Under the pieces are notes generated by a model. The model was given only the letters and a program-made list of their open reading frames with translations. It had not been told where the DNA came from and did no database searches. Made by a program: the position numbers and the translations under genes. Source: Byssochlamys sp. IMV 00236 (Eukaryota; Ascomycota; Eurotiomycetes; Eurotiales; Thermoascaceae). From it: a stretch of DNA of 33,716 bases. This document shows, in pieces, positions 1 to 10,896 of this stretch (the stretch's first letter is position 1; each line of letters begins with the position of its first letter). The DNA lies in NCBI GenBank assembly GCA_001931875.2, contig MSJH02000708.1, forward strand, positions 1 to 33,716, read 5' to 3'.

Positions 1-213
1 ACATCATTAGGATACCAATTCTGTCAATATATCTCTAATTCGTACTTGTTCTGCTTTAAATATACATCATTACAAACTTGATAAGAAAATTTATAAAAGT
101 TAATCGATCCTCTGATAAATAACAATTATGTTGTCAAAAAAAGTTGTCCAAAGCATTCGACAAAGAAAAACTGTTCCCGCATCTTTCTTTTTTCTTTCAT
201 TCGTAATATCAAC

Positions 214-3200
214 ATGCCTCGTAAAGTGTTCATATGTACTACATCTTACATGAATTACTAATAATCTGTGTAGGTAAAAGGGCTTCATCCTCTACAAACC
301 CTCTTCCATTACCTAAAAAACAAAAAACTATAAAAGATATTGTTTTAAATCCTTCAGATAAATACATTTCGAGAAGATGCAAACTATCTTCTTTATTAAA
401 AAATAACTATAAAGAATATCGTGTAAGAATAAAACCTAAAATCATAAGCACCCTTACTGTTATGAATAGTATTAAATAACTGTACTTTTATGCATAACAA
501 ACACTTCGACAAGTATCAGAAGAGTTCTCAATCTTGAGAGCAGATGCAATGAATTTTGGTCTTTTTATAGTGAGCAAATGGATTGAAAATGGGTTTTCTA
601 GCAGTGACTTTCCGTTGATTATGACGCCCAAGTTTTGGACTCATTTGTATCGAAAAGTAGCAGACGATAAAGACAAGCGTAATGAAAGAATTGTAAGTCA
701 AAATTATATCAAATTCTTAATCACTAGTGAGATGTATATAGAAATTCTCCAAGAATATCAATGATTGTTTTGAAGAATTTGATTCCACAAGAAGATCTCC
801 TGAAACAAAAGGTAGACACTATAACATTTACCATTTTAGCACTAAACGGTTTTCAATAGAATATTTATATAGCATACCTGTCTTGGACCGTTTGCATGTA
901 GTAATATCAAACATCTATACTCCTTCCATTATACAAAGTAATTTAAAATAACCTAATCAATTTATGTAATCTTATTTTGTTTTGAAGATATTTCTCTGAA
1001 TCTTACACAAAACGTAAACTTGTACATATTTCGGGTCGTTTTGGGGTTCCTTCGAGGTCCTAGGGAAAGTACAAACCAATCATTTAATCCTAGAACCATT
1101 GGCGAGTCAATATCTTGCCCTTTACGCTGTGTCATCTTACAGTAATCTATTAGCAACCAAAGCTGCTAAAAGCATCGAGCTCTACAAAGAATACAAGGAT
1201 GCCAATATTGAACCAGAAGGATTTGAATCACAATACAAGTATATTATAAGAAAGGCTTCTAAATGCGAAATTATTAATTATCCCATCTAGCAAAATACTT
1301 GGCATATATAAAGATGTATCTAACAATGATACTTTTGAATCAATTTCGGATTATGCATATGCTAAAAACAACTCTGCGAAGCTTGTACGCTTTAGTGCAG
1401 AGCTACTAAAAGAAGCAATATCAAAGCCGTAATTAAAGATCAAGACTTGGCATGTTATGCCTAGACCAAGCAATAGCATGCATAAGTCATATATGAGTAC
1501 TATCAAAAGTTACTAACGACAGTAATCATTTGTAGTGTTTGTGCCGCTAAGCGGTGTTCATGCAATGCATGGTGTCCTCGAGAGATGTTTCAACGCTGGC
1601 CTAAAAATTCCTCAACAAGTATATACTGAGGAGTATAGCTTTGAAGAGAAAAGGGTATTTCTATTCTGTAATATCCAGTTGTGTGCTTTACTAACAGTAA
1701 CTGCTATACAGCATATTCCGACATTGATGGGACCAACAAGCTTTGAGGGCCACTATGGAGATGTTGTTTGGAAAAACAGCTTGTGGGAGACACTGTTCAA
1801 CTTGGACCACATACAGAAGAAGAGAGGTAGCGCCAGCCAAGGTATGTTTATACTGTTGCTTTAATAGTAACTTATTCATCATTCTTAATTATAAATCTAT
1901 TAAAGGAAGTCAACCATATGCCAGGCTGGAGTGCGGATGGAAAACCGATGGACACATGGTGATTATCCTGTTCATAAAGAAAGCCATCGGTAATGAAAAC
2001 ACCTTTTTATACACTTCAAATATTGATAATGTTTCAAACAGAGCAAATTCCGCAAGATGATAGTGAAATGAACTTCATGAAAAGAAGAGTTAATTTAGCT
2101 AACTGGAGCAAAGGGCTGTATTCCCTGAAAAAAGAGCCCACGGGCATAACACTGGACGACCGAATAATCGGCCTGGATCCAGGTATGAACATTATTTTGA
2201 AAATGTTAAGTAATACTTACAATATACATAGGCCTTAGAGACATATTTGTTTCAACGGATTGCTCAGCTGCTGAAATTGTAGACAAGAAAGCAATTAAAG
2301 AAAACACTACAAAGTTTAGCAATGCGGAATACAAGTAAGTATACGCTAGTTTATGTAATCTTCTGTTTAATGCAAAAAAACCTTTTACTGACGATTCGTT
2401 AGGATGCGCTCGGGGTTTGAGTGGGCGAGGAAGGTAGAATTGAAAAACAGAGAGGCAGCTGGTATACAACAGGTATACAGTGAGATTCCTGTAGTGGACT
2501 CTGTCAATAGTAGTGAACTGCTGAAGTACTTGAGGGTGATCAGTAGAAACCGAAAAAAGTAAGTAGTTGAATGATCTTGTTTGTCATACTTATCGTTTTG
2601 TATCCTGTAGAATTTTTGATTTTATGAAAGGTTATCGTCATCGTGAGACGAAGGCATATCTTGTTCAAAACAGACAAGTTGCAGATAACCACATGTGTGA
2701 TCTCGTGTTGGGTCAAACTGCCGCTGGTGCTCCTTATACCCTTGCCCACAGAACAAGTTCAAAGAAACGAAAAAAAAAAAAAACAAAGAAAACATACAAA
2801 AAGGCAAGCGGAATAGTTGCAAAAGAAGCAAAGCGAACAGTAATCGCTTATGGCGATGCAAACTTGGCTGGAACCAAAGCAGGGTATACTCCTATCCCTG
2901 TGAAGGTAGAGTAGTATAGCAACTTTATCACTTTATTGAATAGGCTAATGTTCATTTTATATACAGAGTTCAAAGGGTTTTGGCCCAGAGGGCATTGGTA
3001 ATTCCCGTTGATGAGTTCAGGACAAGTGTGACCTGTTCCAAATGCCACCGACGTCTCGAGAACAAATATGAAAGACAAAAGCTTGTTTGTAATCATAAGT
3101 AAGCAGATCATTGTATTTGTAACATTAAATAACTTTAACTTTTTCCTGTTCAAAAGGAAAAAGAAAGTTCGACTGAAAGAGGAGAAAAATGCTACTCTAC

Positions 3201-3592
3201 GATGCTTGGACGATAACAAGAAGGTCGTTTGTCGAACATCGGAGTGCTCACAAAGAGAACCCAACAGTAAGCAAAATTACGCATGAAGTCATATACTAGG
3301 GCTATTACTGAACTTTATCTGAAGGCTATCCTCCGGTCATTTATCAGTTGAAGCATTGTCAATTGTGTCCAGCTGCAAATGACCGTGATATCGTAGGTGC
3401 AATGTAAATGATAAGAGTATTAATTTTAATGAGTAATAATAGGTATGGCAAAGGGATATAAATGCTGCTTTGAATATACGCTCCATCCTGGTGTCTTATG
3501 TAGAGTCAAACTATAACATTTTATCAAGACATCCCTCTCTAAAAAGAGTATCAACCTCTGGTGGTGTTCAAGCCACTTCGCAACCACTTTGA
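214..3592 (+). CDS. Fanzor-type RuvC nuclease (eukaryotic TnpB homologue), multi-exon
   Basis: RNA-guided endonuclease family encoded by eukaryotic mobile elements. Best-supported exons: 214-220, 274-468, 514-692, 742 onward (end unresolved), about 1094-1238, 1291 onward (end unresolved), 1534-1654, 1712-1841, 1906-1989, 2042-2182, 2232-2334, 2403-2558, 2611-2910, 2967-3098, 3157-3266, 3325-3392 and 3443-3592. All introns from 1655 on are GT-AG, and the last ten exons join in one open frame of 457 codons plus stop. Seen motifs: the family-typical KTDGH block near 1957; RuvC-I IIGLDPGLRDIFVS across the 2182/2232 junction; AYGDANLAGTKAGYTPIPVK near 2849-2905; VDEFRTSVTCSKC near 3010-3040; further Cys pairs (SEC, HCQLC) forming a zinc ribbon; and RuvC-III WQRDINAALNIRSI just after 3443. 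The start MPRKRASS is basic and plausible as a nuclear signal. Exons between about 800 and 1094 and between 1400 and 1533 are not resolved, so intactness of the N-terminal half is unproven. No terminal repeats were found around it. Confidence 0.85.
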
Positions 3593-3608
3593 TTGGCCCT
3601 TCGGACTC

Positions 3609-3618
3609 TACGTCATCA
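3609..3618 (+). promoter_or_regulatory. CRE/ATF-like site in the COX4 promoter region
   Basis: TACGTCATCA lies about 150 bp upstream of the COX4 start and 16 bp after the Fanzor stop. It matches the core bound by bZIP factors of the ATF/CREB type. A single short match is weak evidence, and it could also be chance or part of the Fanzor 3' region. Confidence 0.25.
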
Positions 3619-3765
3619 TTTCGGTGGTGACTTAATGTGCCTTTCCTGTCCTCTTAATTCGCTGTATGATATTTTTTGCAGGGTTTAAATCAGTTGATAA
3701 TTTTTTTAATTTTCAAACACCCCTCACTCTCTCACAAACTTCTCTTTTTTTCTTATACTTTAATA

Positions 3766-4328
3766 ATGTTCTCCATTCGCCGTGCTGCTCTTAAGGCTGC
3801 TCCTCTTGCTGCCCGCACTTCTGTTAGACCTTTCTCCGTTTTGGGTGCTCGCTTGTGTAAATATTAACATTGACATTTTTAATTAAAAATTGATCTCTTA
3901 TTTATCAATTGATAGCTGGTGCCGTTGGACACAATGTTGAATCTAACTTAGGCCCTGGTGCTAAGCCTGGTACTATTCCTACTGACCTTGAGCAGTCTAC
4001 TGGTTTGGAACGTATGGAATTATTGGCTAAATTGGAAGGAAAAGAACTCTTTGACATGGAACCTTTGAACATGACTCACCTTGGTACTGTCAAGGACCCT
4101 ATTGTTGTCAAGTCCCATGACCCCATTCGTTTCGTTGGATGCACTGGTAAGAGATAAAATTAATTATATGCGTACACGTTCTATATAAATACTATAGGTT
4201 TCCCTGCTGAATCTCACGAAACCATTTGGATCAACTTGGACAAGTCCCACGAACACGACCGCTGCCCTGAATGTGGTTCCGTGTATGTTATGGATTTCGT
4301 TGGCTCTGAAGATGCTCACCACCACTAA
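3766..4328 (+). CDS. COX4: Cytochrome c oxidase zinc-binding subunit (yeast Cox4 / mammalian COX5B)
   Basis: Nuclear-encoded structural subunit of respiratory complex IV on the matrix side of the inner mitochondrial membrane. Exons 3766-3856, 3916-4146 and 4198-4328 (GT-AG) give 150 residues, the usual size for fungal Cox4. The first ~25 residues (MFSIRRAALKAAPLAARTSV) are Arg/Ala-rich without acids, a mitochondrial presequence. The body has the family blocks GPGAKPGTIPTDLEQSTGLER and VKSHDPIRFVGCTGFP. The zinc site is GCTG, then SH, then RCPECGSVY near the C-terminus, followed by a His-rich tail ending HHH. It lies 173 bp downstream of the Fanzor gene on the same strand. Start and both introns are well supported by frame and homology. 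Splice phase is 1 at both junctions. Confidence 0.96.
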
Positions 4329-5088
4329 ATTGTCATATATACACCTTTTTTACACAACCCATTCACAAAAAATATAGTTTTTTGTACAAAAGCAAATCAA
4401 TAAAAAATTGACACACCAAGAAAAAAAAAACGAGATAATAATACACCATGTTTTAATTTCTAAAAGAGAAGCAAAAAGTTGTCTAGCGTGTGTGTGTGTG
4501 TGTGTGTGTCTGAATCAAGCTCCCTTTTGTCAACTACAAAACCAAGTTTCTCTCCTATTTCCCTTCAATTCATTCTCGTATACACATGAAGTAAGAGATC
4601 AACAAGATGCACATACACATATTCGTGTGTATATGCATTCATGTCTTTTAGTAAAGAGAAAAACTATTGATAACACGATTATTTTATAGAAAGAAAAGAT
4701 GGGCTCCTTATTTTAGGAACTACATTTGAAATTAAACTTTTTTCAGTAACGCAAATATTTCTTTTTTTTATTGGCGCAAACGAATTTACAGTTCCCCTTT
4801 CTCTCTACTTTTTTTATATATTCTTTTGGTCCAAGCCCTCTCTTCTTTTTCTTTCTTTTATTTTTCATCAAGCCCCGAAGAGAAAAAAAAAAAAAGAAAC
4901 CGCCCATTTCTTTTATATATATTTTCTATCCTTTTTCTTTCTTTTTACATTCCTTTTTTTTTTTGATGCTTTTTGATGAACCATATAACTCTCCTTCTTT
5001 ATCTGGTCTTCACTTTAACGAGTATAACAATAGTTTTAGGTACACATATATATTACAACATTGTGTTATTAAGTATTCATAATTTCAC
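4329..5088. other. Intergenic region with TG microsatellite and pyrimidine tracts
   Basis: The AT-rich 3' flank of COX4 is followed by a TG run and long T/C tracts (4750-4970) typical of promoters in this genome. No convincing gene is present. A frame open from about 4771 to 5082 encodes mainly Phe/Lys-rich low complexity. It ends two codons before the next gene's ATG and could hide an upstream exon, but none could be joined with a good phase. Confidence 0.5.
4488..4509. repeat. (TG)n microsatellite
   Basis: About eleven uninterrupted GT/TG dinucleotides in the spacer between COX4 and the surface-protein gene. Confidence 0.9.
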
Positions 5089-5545
5089 ATGAAAACAGGT
5101 TACAACGACAACGACAACAGTGAACACTATACATCGACTACTATTAGCAAAGCAGGTAAAAGATACACTTTGATAAAGAAAAAAGAAACAGAAACTGAAT
5201 ACATATTACTAGCTAATGAAAGCTGTAGACGATGGAAAGTTCATTGCTGGCATTCGTCCAAGACCATCGAGGATGGAGAAGTAACAGTGATAATAAAGAA
5301 ATGTACTACTATATCCCAGTCTAGATCTCGGACAATCACTCATCATCACACGTCCTCTCCGACTCCGATTACAGCAAAGACAACAGGAAAGAGCATATCA
5401 GAAAGTACATCCAAAACGCCTGATGTATATCCTAAACCTACTTCGAGTGGAAGAAATTCAATAGTCCATAGTTCACATCATGTTGCTGCGACTCCTGCGA
5501 TAATACCTTCAACTACTACCACCACTACTACAACTGCTACTACTC

Positions 5546-5585
<40 letters not shown>

Positions 5586-6228
5586 AACAACAACAACCAC
5601 TACTACTACAACTACTACAGCTACAACTGAAGCAACGCCTCTAGCTATCGCTCCAACCGCAACTGAGAAAAGTGGACATAGTGGTACTACAGATAGTAGC
5701 ACTAGCACCAACACTAGTAACAGTAACGACAGTAATAACAGTAATAGTGGTGATAGTAACAACAATAACAATGACGATAATGATAGTAACAGTAGTAACG
5801 ATAACAGCAACGACAATGACGATAATGACAACGACAATAATGATGATAATAGTTCAAATAATGAAAATGGCGCCAACACCAGCGTGACAGATCATAATCT
5901 GACACCCACCGCCCAGACGCAGCCACCGTCTCCATCTCAGCCCAATGAGCCCTCCATTTTCAGCAACAGCGAACTTCCAGTAGCCAACAATGTGAGCAAC
6001 AAAGCATTGGGTATCGGTCTAGGTGTTGGCATCGGCTGTGTTGCCGCCTTAGGACTCGCAGGCTTGATCGTTCATAACAATCGTAAGAGGAAAGAGTTAA
6101 TGGAGGAAGATCAAGGCATTCCAACACGCTGGAGGCCCCAGAGTTTCATGGGCGTTGTTGCCTCTGTCGTTTCTAAACTGCCTCGTTCCCCTTCTCAGCG
6201 AAGTAAAGCGTCTACTTCTAATCTGTAA
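5089..6228 (+). CDS. Ser/Thr/Asn-rich single-pass membrane protein (Mid2/WSC-like architecture)
   Basis: Open frame of 379 residues. Residues ~90-185 are Ser/Thr-rich and include an almost pure Thr run. Residues ~200-265 are Asn/Ser/Asp-rich. About residues 303-328 form one transmembrane segment with glycine repeats (GIGLGVGIGCVAALGLAGLI), followed by a basic stop-transfer NNRKRK and a ~50-residue tail with RWRPQSF and SKLPRSPSQRSK. This layout, O-glycosylatable ectodomain plus one helix plus short cytosolic tail, is that of fungal cell-wall stress sensors and mucin-like surface proteins; function is inferred from architecture only. No signal peptide follows the chosen ATG, so a 5' exon is probably missing. 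Introns within 5150-5330 are also possible, because another frame (5098-5154) reads cleanly into a GT donor. The C-terminal half is secure and the N-terminus is not. Confidence 0.65.
5510..5630 (+). repeat. (ACT/ACA/ACC)n trinucleotide repeat coding poly-Thr
   Basis: Roughly forty consecutive Thr codons, mostly ACT with interspersed ACA and ACC, inside the surface-protein gene. Mixed synonymous codons suggest selection for the amino-acid tract, but the pure ACT stretch is prone to length variation. Confidence 0.9.
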
Positions 6229-7708
6229 TAAAACACACGTGGTCATTGAATATATAGGGGAGGGTGCGTGTACGTGTAACACCCTATTTTTTTTTTTTCA
6301 ATGTTTACACTCTGACCTAAAGTGTAAAAAATGTCTGTGATGTAATCTTTTTATAGAATAAAAAGTCCTCTCTTTCTCTCTGTCTTTATACCTTGCCAGC
6401 AGTTGAACATACACATAGTTGTATGCTCACGATAGACCTAAAAGTAGGATGAGAAAGTGCTATCGAAAATTTAATATATCTTGTGAAAATATAGTCATCT
6501 AGACTTAAATAGAATACAATAAAGCTATAAATATCACTGAGGACGATCTTTTGTGTGAGATGATAGACCTAGGCTCATATCGATCTATTTTCTTTTTTTA
6601 ATTCAAGGCAGTTACTCAATTTTTATTAGTGCCTTAATTCTACCGTACCGAATTCACTCTTCTCCCCTCCCGTTAATAATATTATCAAGGGCATAAATTC
6701 TCTTTTGAAAAGCTCCCACAAAACCAATGAACTATTTAGGAAGAATCAATAAAAAAAAAAGCAGGGGAAGTAGAATCATCTTTCTCCTCTTCTTTTCTCA
6801 AGCACAGCGTTCACACTAACGCCTCATACTTCTTGTACTCCTTTTAATTCCAATGAATATATCATAAAGATTCACAGATTATAATTTTGATTTAATCCAA
6901 TAAAGTAAAAGTGTTTATATAACCTGTAAATAAAAATAAGCATAACCTCAACATTTAAAAGTAAACATGATTTAACGGGCGAAAGAGGAGGTTTATACAT
7001 GAACCAACTTCAAACCAAGTCATGTCAGGTATCTTAAACACATGAATGCTTACTCAAATTATTATTCAAACAAGAAGCTTGAATAGGTTTCCATATACAG
7101 TTCAGTTGTAGGTGTAGATCTTTGTCGCAGTGCGGAGAAAAGCGTGATTCAAAAAAACTGACAGATGAGCTTACTATAATTGAAGAGTACTTTTAACAAC
7201 AGTAATTTGTAGACTATGATCAACACTGTTTATGATATACTAGAAGAATACAGCAGGTCAACCAGAGATGAATTCAAAAGTATATATATGCTTATGAAGA
7301 AGATACATAGTTTTATAGTTGTTTTCTCTTTTTTTGTGGTCAATCAAATGAACAGGTTCGACTAGGAGAAAAGAATGGGAACAGGACACTTTTATTTTAA
7401 CCTTGATAACTTAAGTATTCGGTTCCCTATTTAGTATTTCCACTCTATTTAGCTAATTACTTCATATGAGAATAAAGAGTAGGTATAAAGCCGTGTAAAA
7501 AGAGAGAAAAAGAGTCTTGAACATTTTACAATGAAGTGAAAAAAAGACAAGAAATGAAAATCACCAGACAAACAATAGATAAAGAATATGATTGGTCGAC
7601 AAGATATCATATGAAAATAATCCCCGTATTTCAGATATAATAAGCAGAAATCATCCTATTTCTTTTCTTTTCTTTATTTTTTTCATTTTTTCATTTTTTC
7701 ATTTATAA
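6229..7708. other. Intergenic region without recognisable gene
   Basis: 1.5 kb of AT-rich sequence. No open frame or splice-joined exons resembling a protein were seen. The last 60 bp before 7709 contain T/C tracts typical of promoters here. Confidence 0.5.
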
Positions 7709-8026
7709 ATGTCAACAAAGGGATTATTCTTTCAACAAGACAAACTACAAGACAAGATATTGTCTGAATTACCAAAATTTATACCATCTTCGTCATCAAA
7801 AAATGAATCCTTTAGAACAAAAGAATACCACATCAGTCGCAATGATCCTGAGTTATACTTGGGAGACGATTGTGATGCAGAATATGAGCAGATGTTGATG
7901 AATTCTCGTTTTATGGAATGGTTAAATAAACATCATCCTGATGTATTATTCAATAGAACAGCAGCTAGTAATGAACGACTAAAAATGATTTTAGCTCATT
8001 TTAAACAAGAACATCCTTCATTGTAA
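7709..8026 (+). CDS. Small conserved-looking protein of unknown function
   Basis: Single-exon frame of 105 residues starting at an ATG preceded by a long T/C-rich tract. The protein is hydrophilic and mixed in composition, with no signal peptide or membrane helix. It has an acidic middle (YLGDDCDAEYEQMLM) followed by a likely helical C-terminus (RFMEWLNKHHPDVLF, NERLKMILAHFKQEH). The composition and clean boundaries look like a real gene. I do not recognise the family. It converges with the GH16 gene, whose stop lies 33 bp away on the other strand. Confidence 0.65.
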   Translation: MSTKGLFFQQDKLQDKILSELPKFIPSSSSKNESFRTKEYHISRNDPELYLGDDCDAEYEQMLMNSRFMEWLNKHHPDVLFNRTAASNERLKMILAHFKQEHPSL

Positions 8027-8058
8027 ATAAATATTGCATCTTTTCTCTCTTTTTTATA

Positions 8059-9284
8059 TTATGTATATGTGATATCAAACATGTAGTATAAAAGAATCAA
8101 AAGTAACCAAGGGTATCGAACTGTCACTCTTGATGAGCTACTACTAGTCATAGTTGTGGGTATGGTCGTTGTTACTGCTGTTGTTATGGCTACAGAAGGT
8201 GTTGCACTCTCAAGTGATATCTGATTATTTTTTAATGAATAGATGACATCTATTAAGAAGAAGATGGCTGAGGAAAAAAAAAAAAAGGTTTAAAGCTAAA
8301 TTACCTTTAATCTCACAGGCTCGTTGAGTGCTGTTACAATGAAGCGATGACTCGGTTGAATTAAAAAAGAAGGTCATATTTTTGATGGACACATAGGCAT
8401 CTTCTTTTATAGGTCCTTGGCTAAAATTGGCATTACCGTCTGTCCAATGGTTGAACATGATTCGACCCGGTTGAGACAGTATGTTGGTCGTCATCCTATA
8501 TCTCTCGGCGCCATCAATATAAAAGACAACAAAATTTGGATACCAATCGAATCTGTATTCATGGTAATCCTATGTTCAAAAGTGTGGTAAGCACCACAGC
8601 ATTGCTTTAAGAAAAGAGAGAGTACACATACTGCAGAAGGATTGAAATTAAAGACCCATTCACCATGAGTGAGTGAAGACGCTCTTCCATCCGTCGTGAT
8701 ACCAGGATGAACAGCAAAGTAAGCTTCTGGTGGCTGTAATGCGGATACCATTTCGATATCTATTTCACCTTGTGGATGGTAAACAAACATACCAGTGACC
8801 GTTCCCTTAACATGAGTTAATTTCATCATGCTTCGAAATGATCCATACAAAAAGTCATGTCTATAACAACAAGAAAAATCATAAAGTTTTTTTTTAACTG
8901 CTTTCCTCAGATGGTAAATATACTCTTTTGTGCTCACTTGTCGGTACCAAATCCTCCACAGGAAATATCACTACTGTTTGTCTTGTTTATGGTCACAGCT
9001 ATCTGAATGGCATTATTCATAACCTCGACATTCTCTTTATGGAATACACGTGGATAACTGTCATTATGCTTAGGTGGAATGATGTAATTGGCAAAAAACA
9101 AGTCTTGCATTGTGTATAGTTGTTGACTATGCTGCTCATCCTGAAAATCCATGTACCACAAATCCTGCCAAATGGTATTCTTTATGGGATCATTGAACCC
9201 ACAATCACATCTTGTGGCACTTGTATCATAAACGACTGCATATGTAAATGAAGGAATAAGAATAAACAAATGTATTAAGTTCAT
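8059..9284 (-). CDS. Secreted GH16-family glucanase-like protein, probably GPI-anchored
   Basis: Predicted cell-wall or secreted beta-glucan hydrolase/transglycosylase of glycoside hydrolase family 16. Exons on the minus strand: 9284-8938, 8860-8632, 8569-8305 and 8249-8059, all GT-AG, giving 343 residues. The N-terminus MNLIHLFILIPSFTYA is a signal peptide. The fold is marked by YGSFRSMMKL, then the catalytic signature GEIDIEMVS, which fits the GH16 E-x-D-x-E pattern with nucleophile and acid/base Glu. Later blocks are HEYRFDWYPNFVVFYIDG and PGRIMFNHWTDG. The last exon adds a Ser/Thr-rich stretch and ends in a hydrophobic tail (YPWLLLILLYYMFDITYT), as expected for GPI anchoring. Several N-glycosylation sequons (NKT, NSS, NMT, NST) are visible. 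Substrate specificity cannot be told from sequence; CRH-type transglycosylases are an alternative. Confidence 0.88.
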
Positions 9285-9507
9285 AAAGGACAGAATGAAA
9301 AGGAAATGTTTAAGAAAATGTTATGGAATTGACCACACAGTTTCTCAAGCAAAAATAAGGGAGCTTTAATTTGTTACTCAGAATGCATGAATTTGTTTAT
9401 TATTTATTCATCGCCTTAAATTTGTCGTGTTTGTGCTTTGCTTTTTATTGGTCATAGACTGTTCGCCCTAAGTTAATATAAAAACTATTAGTTGCTGTAA
9501 ACACGCT

Positions 9508-10762
9508 CTATTTGCTTACCTTCATATTCAAAAAGTCTGCTTCCAATTCATCTTCTTCAGATGCATTAGGTGGTGCATGTATATTGTATAGCGTTTGTAT
9601 CCGATCTATTTATATTAATAATAATGTTGGTATTTATTTGCATCATCACTTACTGGGTCGTCTTCGCTCTAATCTTGACGGTGATGCATATCTCTCCAAG
9701 TTTCTCTTTCGTAAATTTCGTTTATTTTGACTCACTCTTTTATATGCATCATGGAATAGGTCATCAATATCAACATCCTCTTTATCTTCTTTAATCATCT
9801 TTCTTCGTTCATCAATCGCTTGTAATACCATATCATGAAGACTGTGTTTTTCACTCTAAATGCAAAGTAAGAATACGTATAAAGGTTATTTATCATTATC
9901 CTTATCACCTCATATTCATCCTGAAGTATATTCATTTCGATATCATATTGATGTTTTGCTAGTGATAATTCATAATTTTTAAAGTATTCTGCATATTCAA
10001 TTGTCTGTTCCCTTCTTAATTCAATATCCGCCAAACTTTCTTTAAATGCCGAATGTGTTCCTAATTTTTTTTTTTTGGTGCTGTTGGTTGATCCATCGAG
10101 ATGACATAATACTTTTTTTTTTATTTACCTTGCTGAATTGTCTTGATTTCTTCTTGAAGAGATTGAAGCCTTTCTCTATAAAGTCTATAATAAACTGAGT
10201 GATGCCTAAAAGAGGGGGGGATTTAACTACTGGGAATACCATACTCGTCACATTGTTCCCAAAATTCGTTATCCATCCAAAGTATCAAATCATTAAACTC
10301 TCGTATCCGACGCAACATCTTTCTTTCACTTATTTCAATAGGTTCTACATGTATAATAAATAAATATATATTCAGAACTGAGTTTCTTGATGACTTTATA
10401 CCTTGCCAATAGGTTTCATAATTCGAATGATCGCTTATAATTGGCTTATGATCATCCTGTATGGGTGGTTGAAACGAAGAGGATGGTTGTGGAGGGGGTT
10501 GAATAGGCACTGCGGAGGGAGGAGGGGGTGGAGGCAAAGGTTGCCACGGTCTATAGGAAGGAGGCCGATGCCAAGTACTATGATGTAAGATAGGAGGAGG
10601 CAAAGGTTGAAGTGGTCTATAAAATTGATCTTCATAGGCAGTTTGTTGTTGGGAAGGCAGATGATACATGTAAGGTGGCCTCGCGTAATAAGGATTGTTA
10701 TTACTAGGAGGTTGTGAATCTGCACCAGCCTGTGCAACAATAAAACCAAACTGAGGCAACAT
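9508..10762 (-). CDS. Proline-rich protein with C-terminal coiled coil, unknown function
   Basis: Six exons on the minus strand, 10762-10402, 10344-10245, 10205-10129, 10060-9909, 9855-9654 and 9605-9508, join in one frame to 329 residues with canonical GT-AG introns of about 40-70 nt. Residues 1-115 are rich in Pro, Gln and Tyr, with PLPPPPPPSAVP-type runs that could bind SH3, WW or profilin domains. Residues ~125-150 contain RRIREFNDLILWMDNEFW. Then long charged helices follow (YYRLYRERLQSLQEEIKTIQ; REQTIEYAEYFKNYELSLAK) and a basic stretch (QNKRNLRKRNLERY) before an acidic end. The last codons VSK could instead be the start of another intron, with little effect on the product. I do not recognise the family. 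Confidence 0.72.
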
Positions 10763-10896
10763 ATCAAAGTTTATTTAAAAGAGAGAAAAGAGAGAGAGAA
10801 GGAAGGAAGGGAGGAAAAATCTTTATTTTTCCTAATGATTTTTTATTTTGCGCTTTTTTGGGGGGTGCATAGTGAGCACTTTTTTTTTTTTAAGTG

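Noticed and set aside
962..1156. Minus-strand 64-residue frame within the Fanzor gene
   Set aside because: It is antisense to a region where plus-strand Fanzor exons are expected and shows no motif or splice partners.
5478..5879. Minus-strand Val/Leu/Ser-rich 133-residue frame
   Set aside because: It is the antisense of Thr/Asn repeat codons; the composition is an artefact of the repeats.
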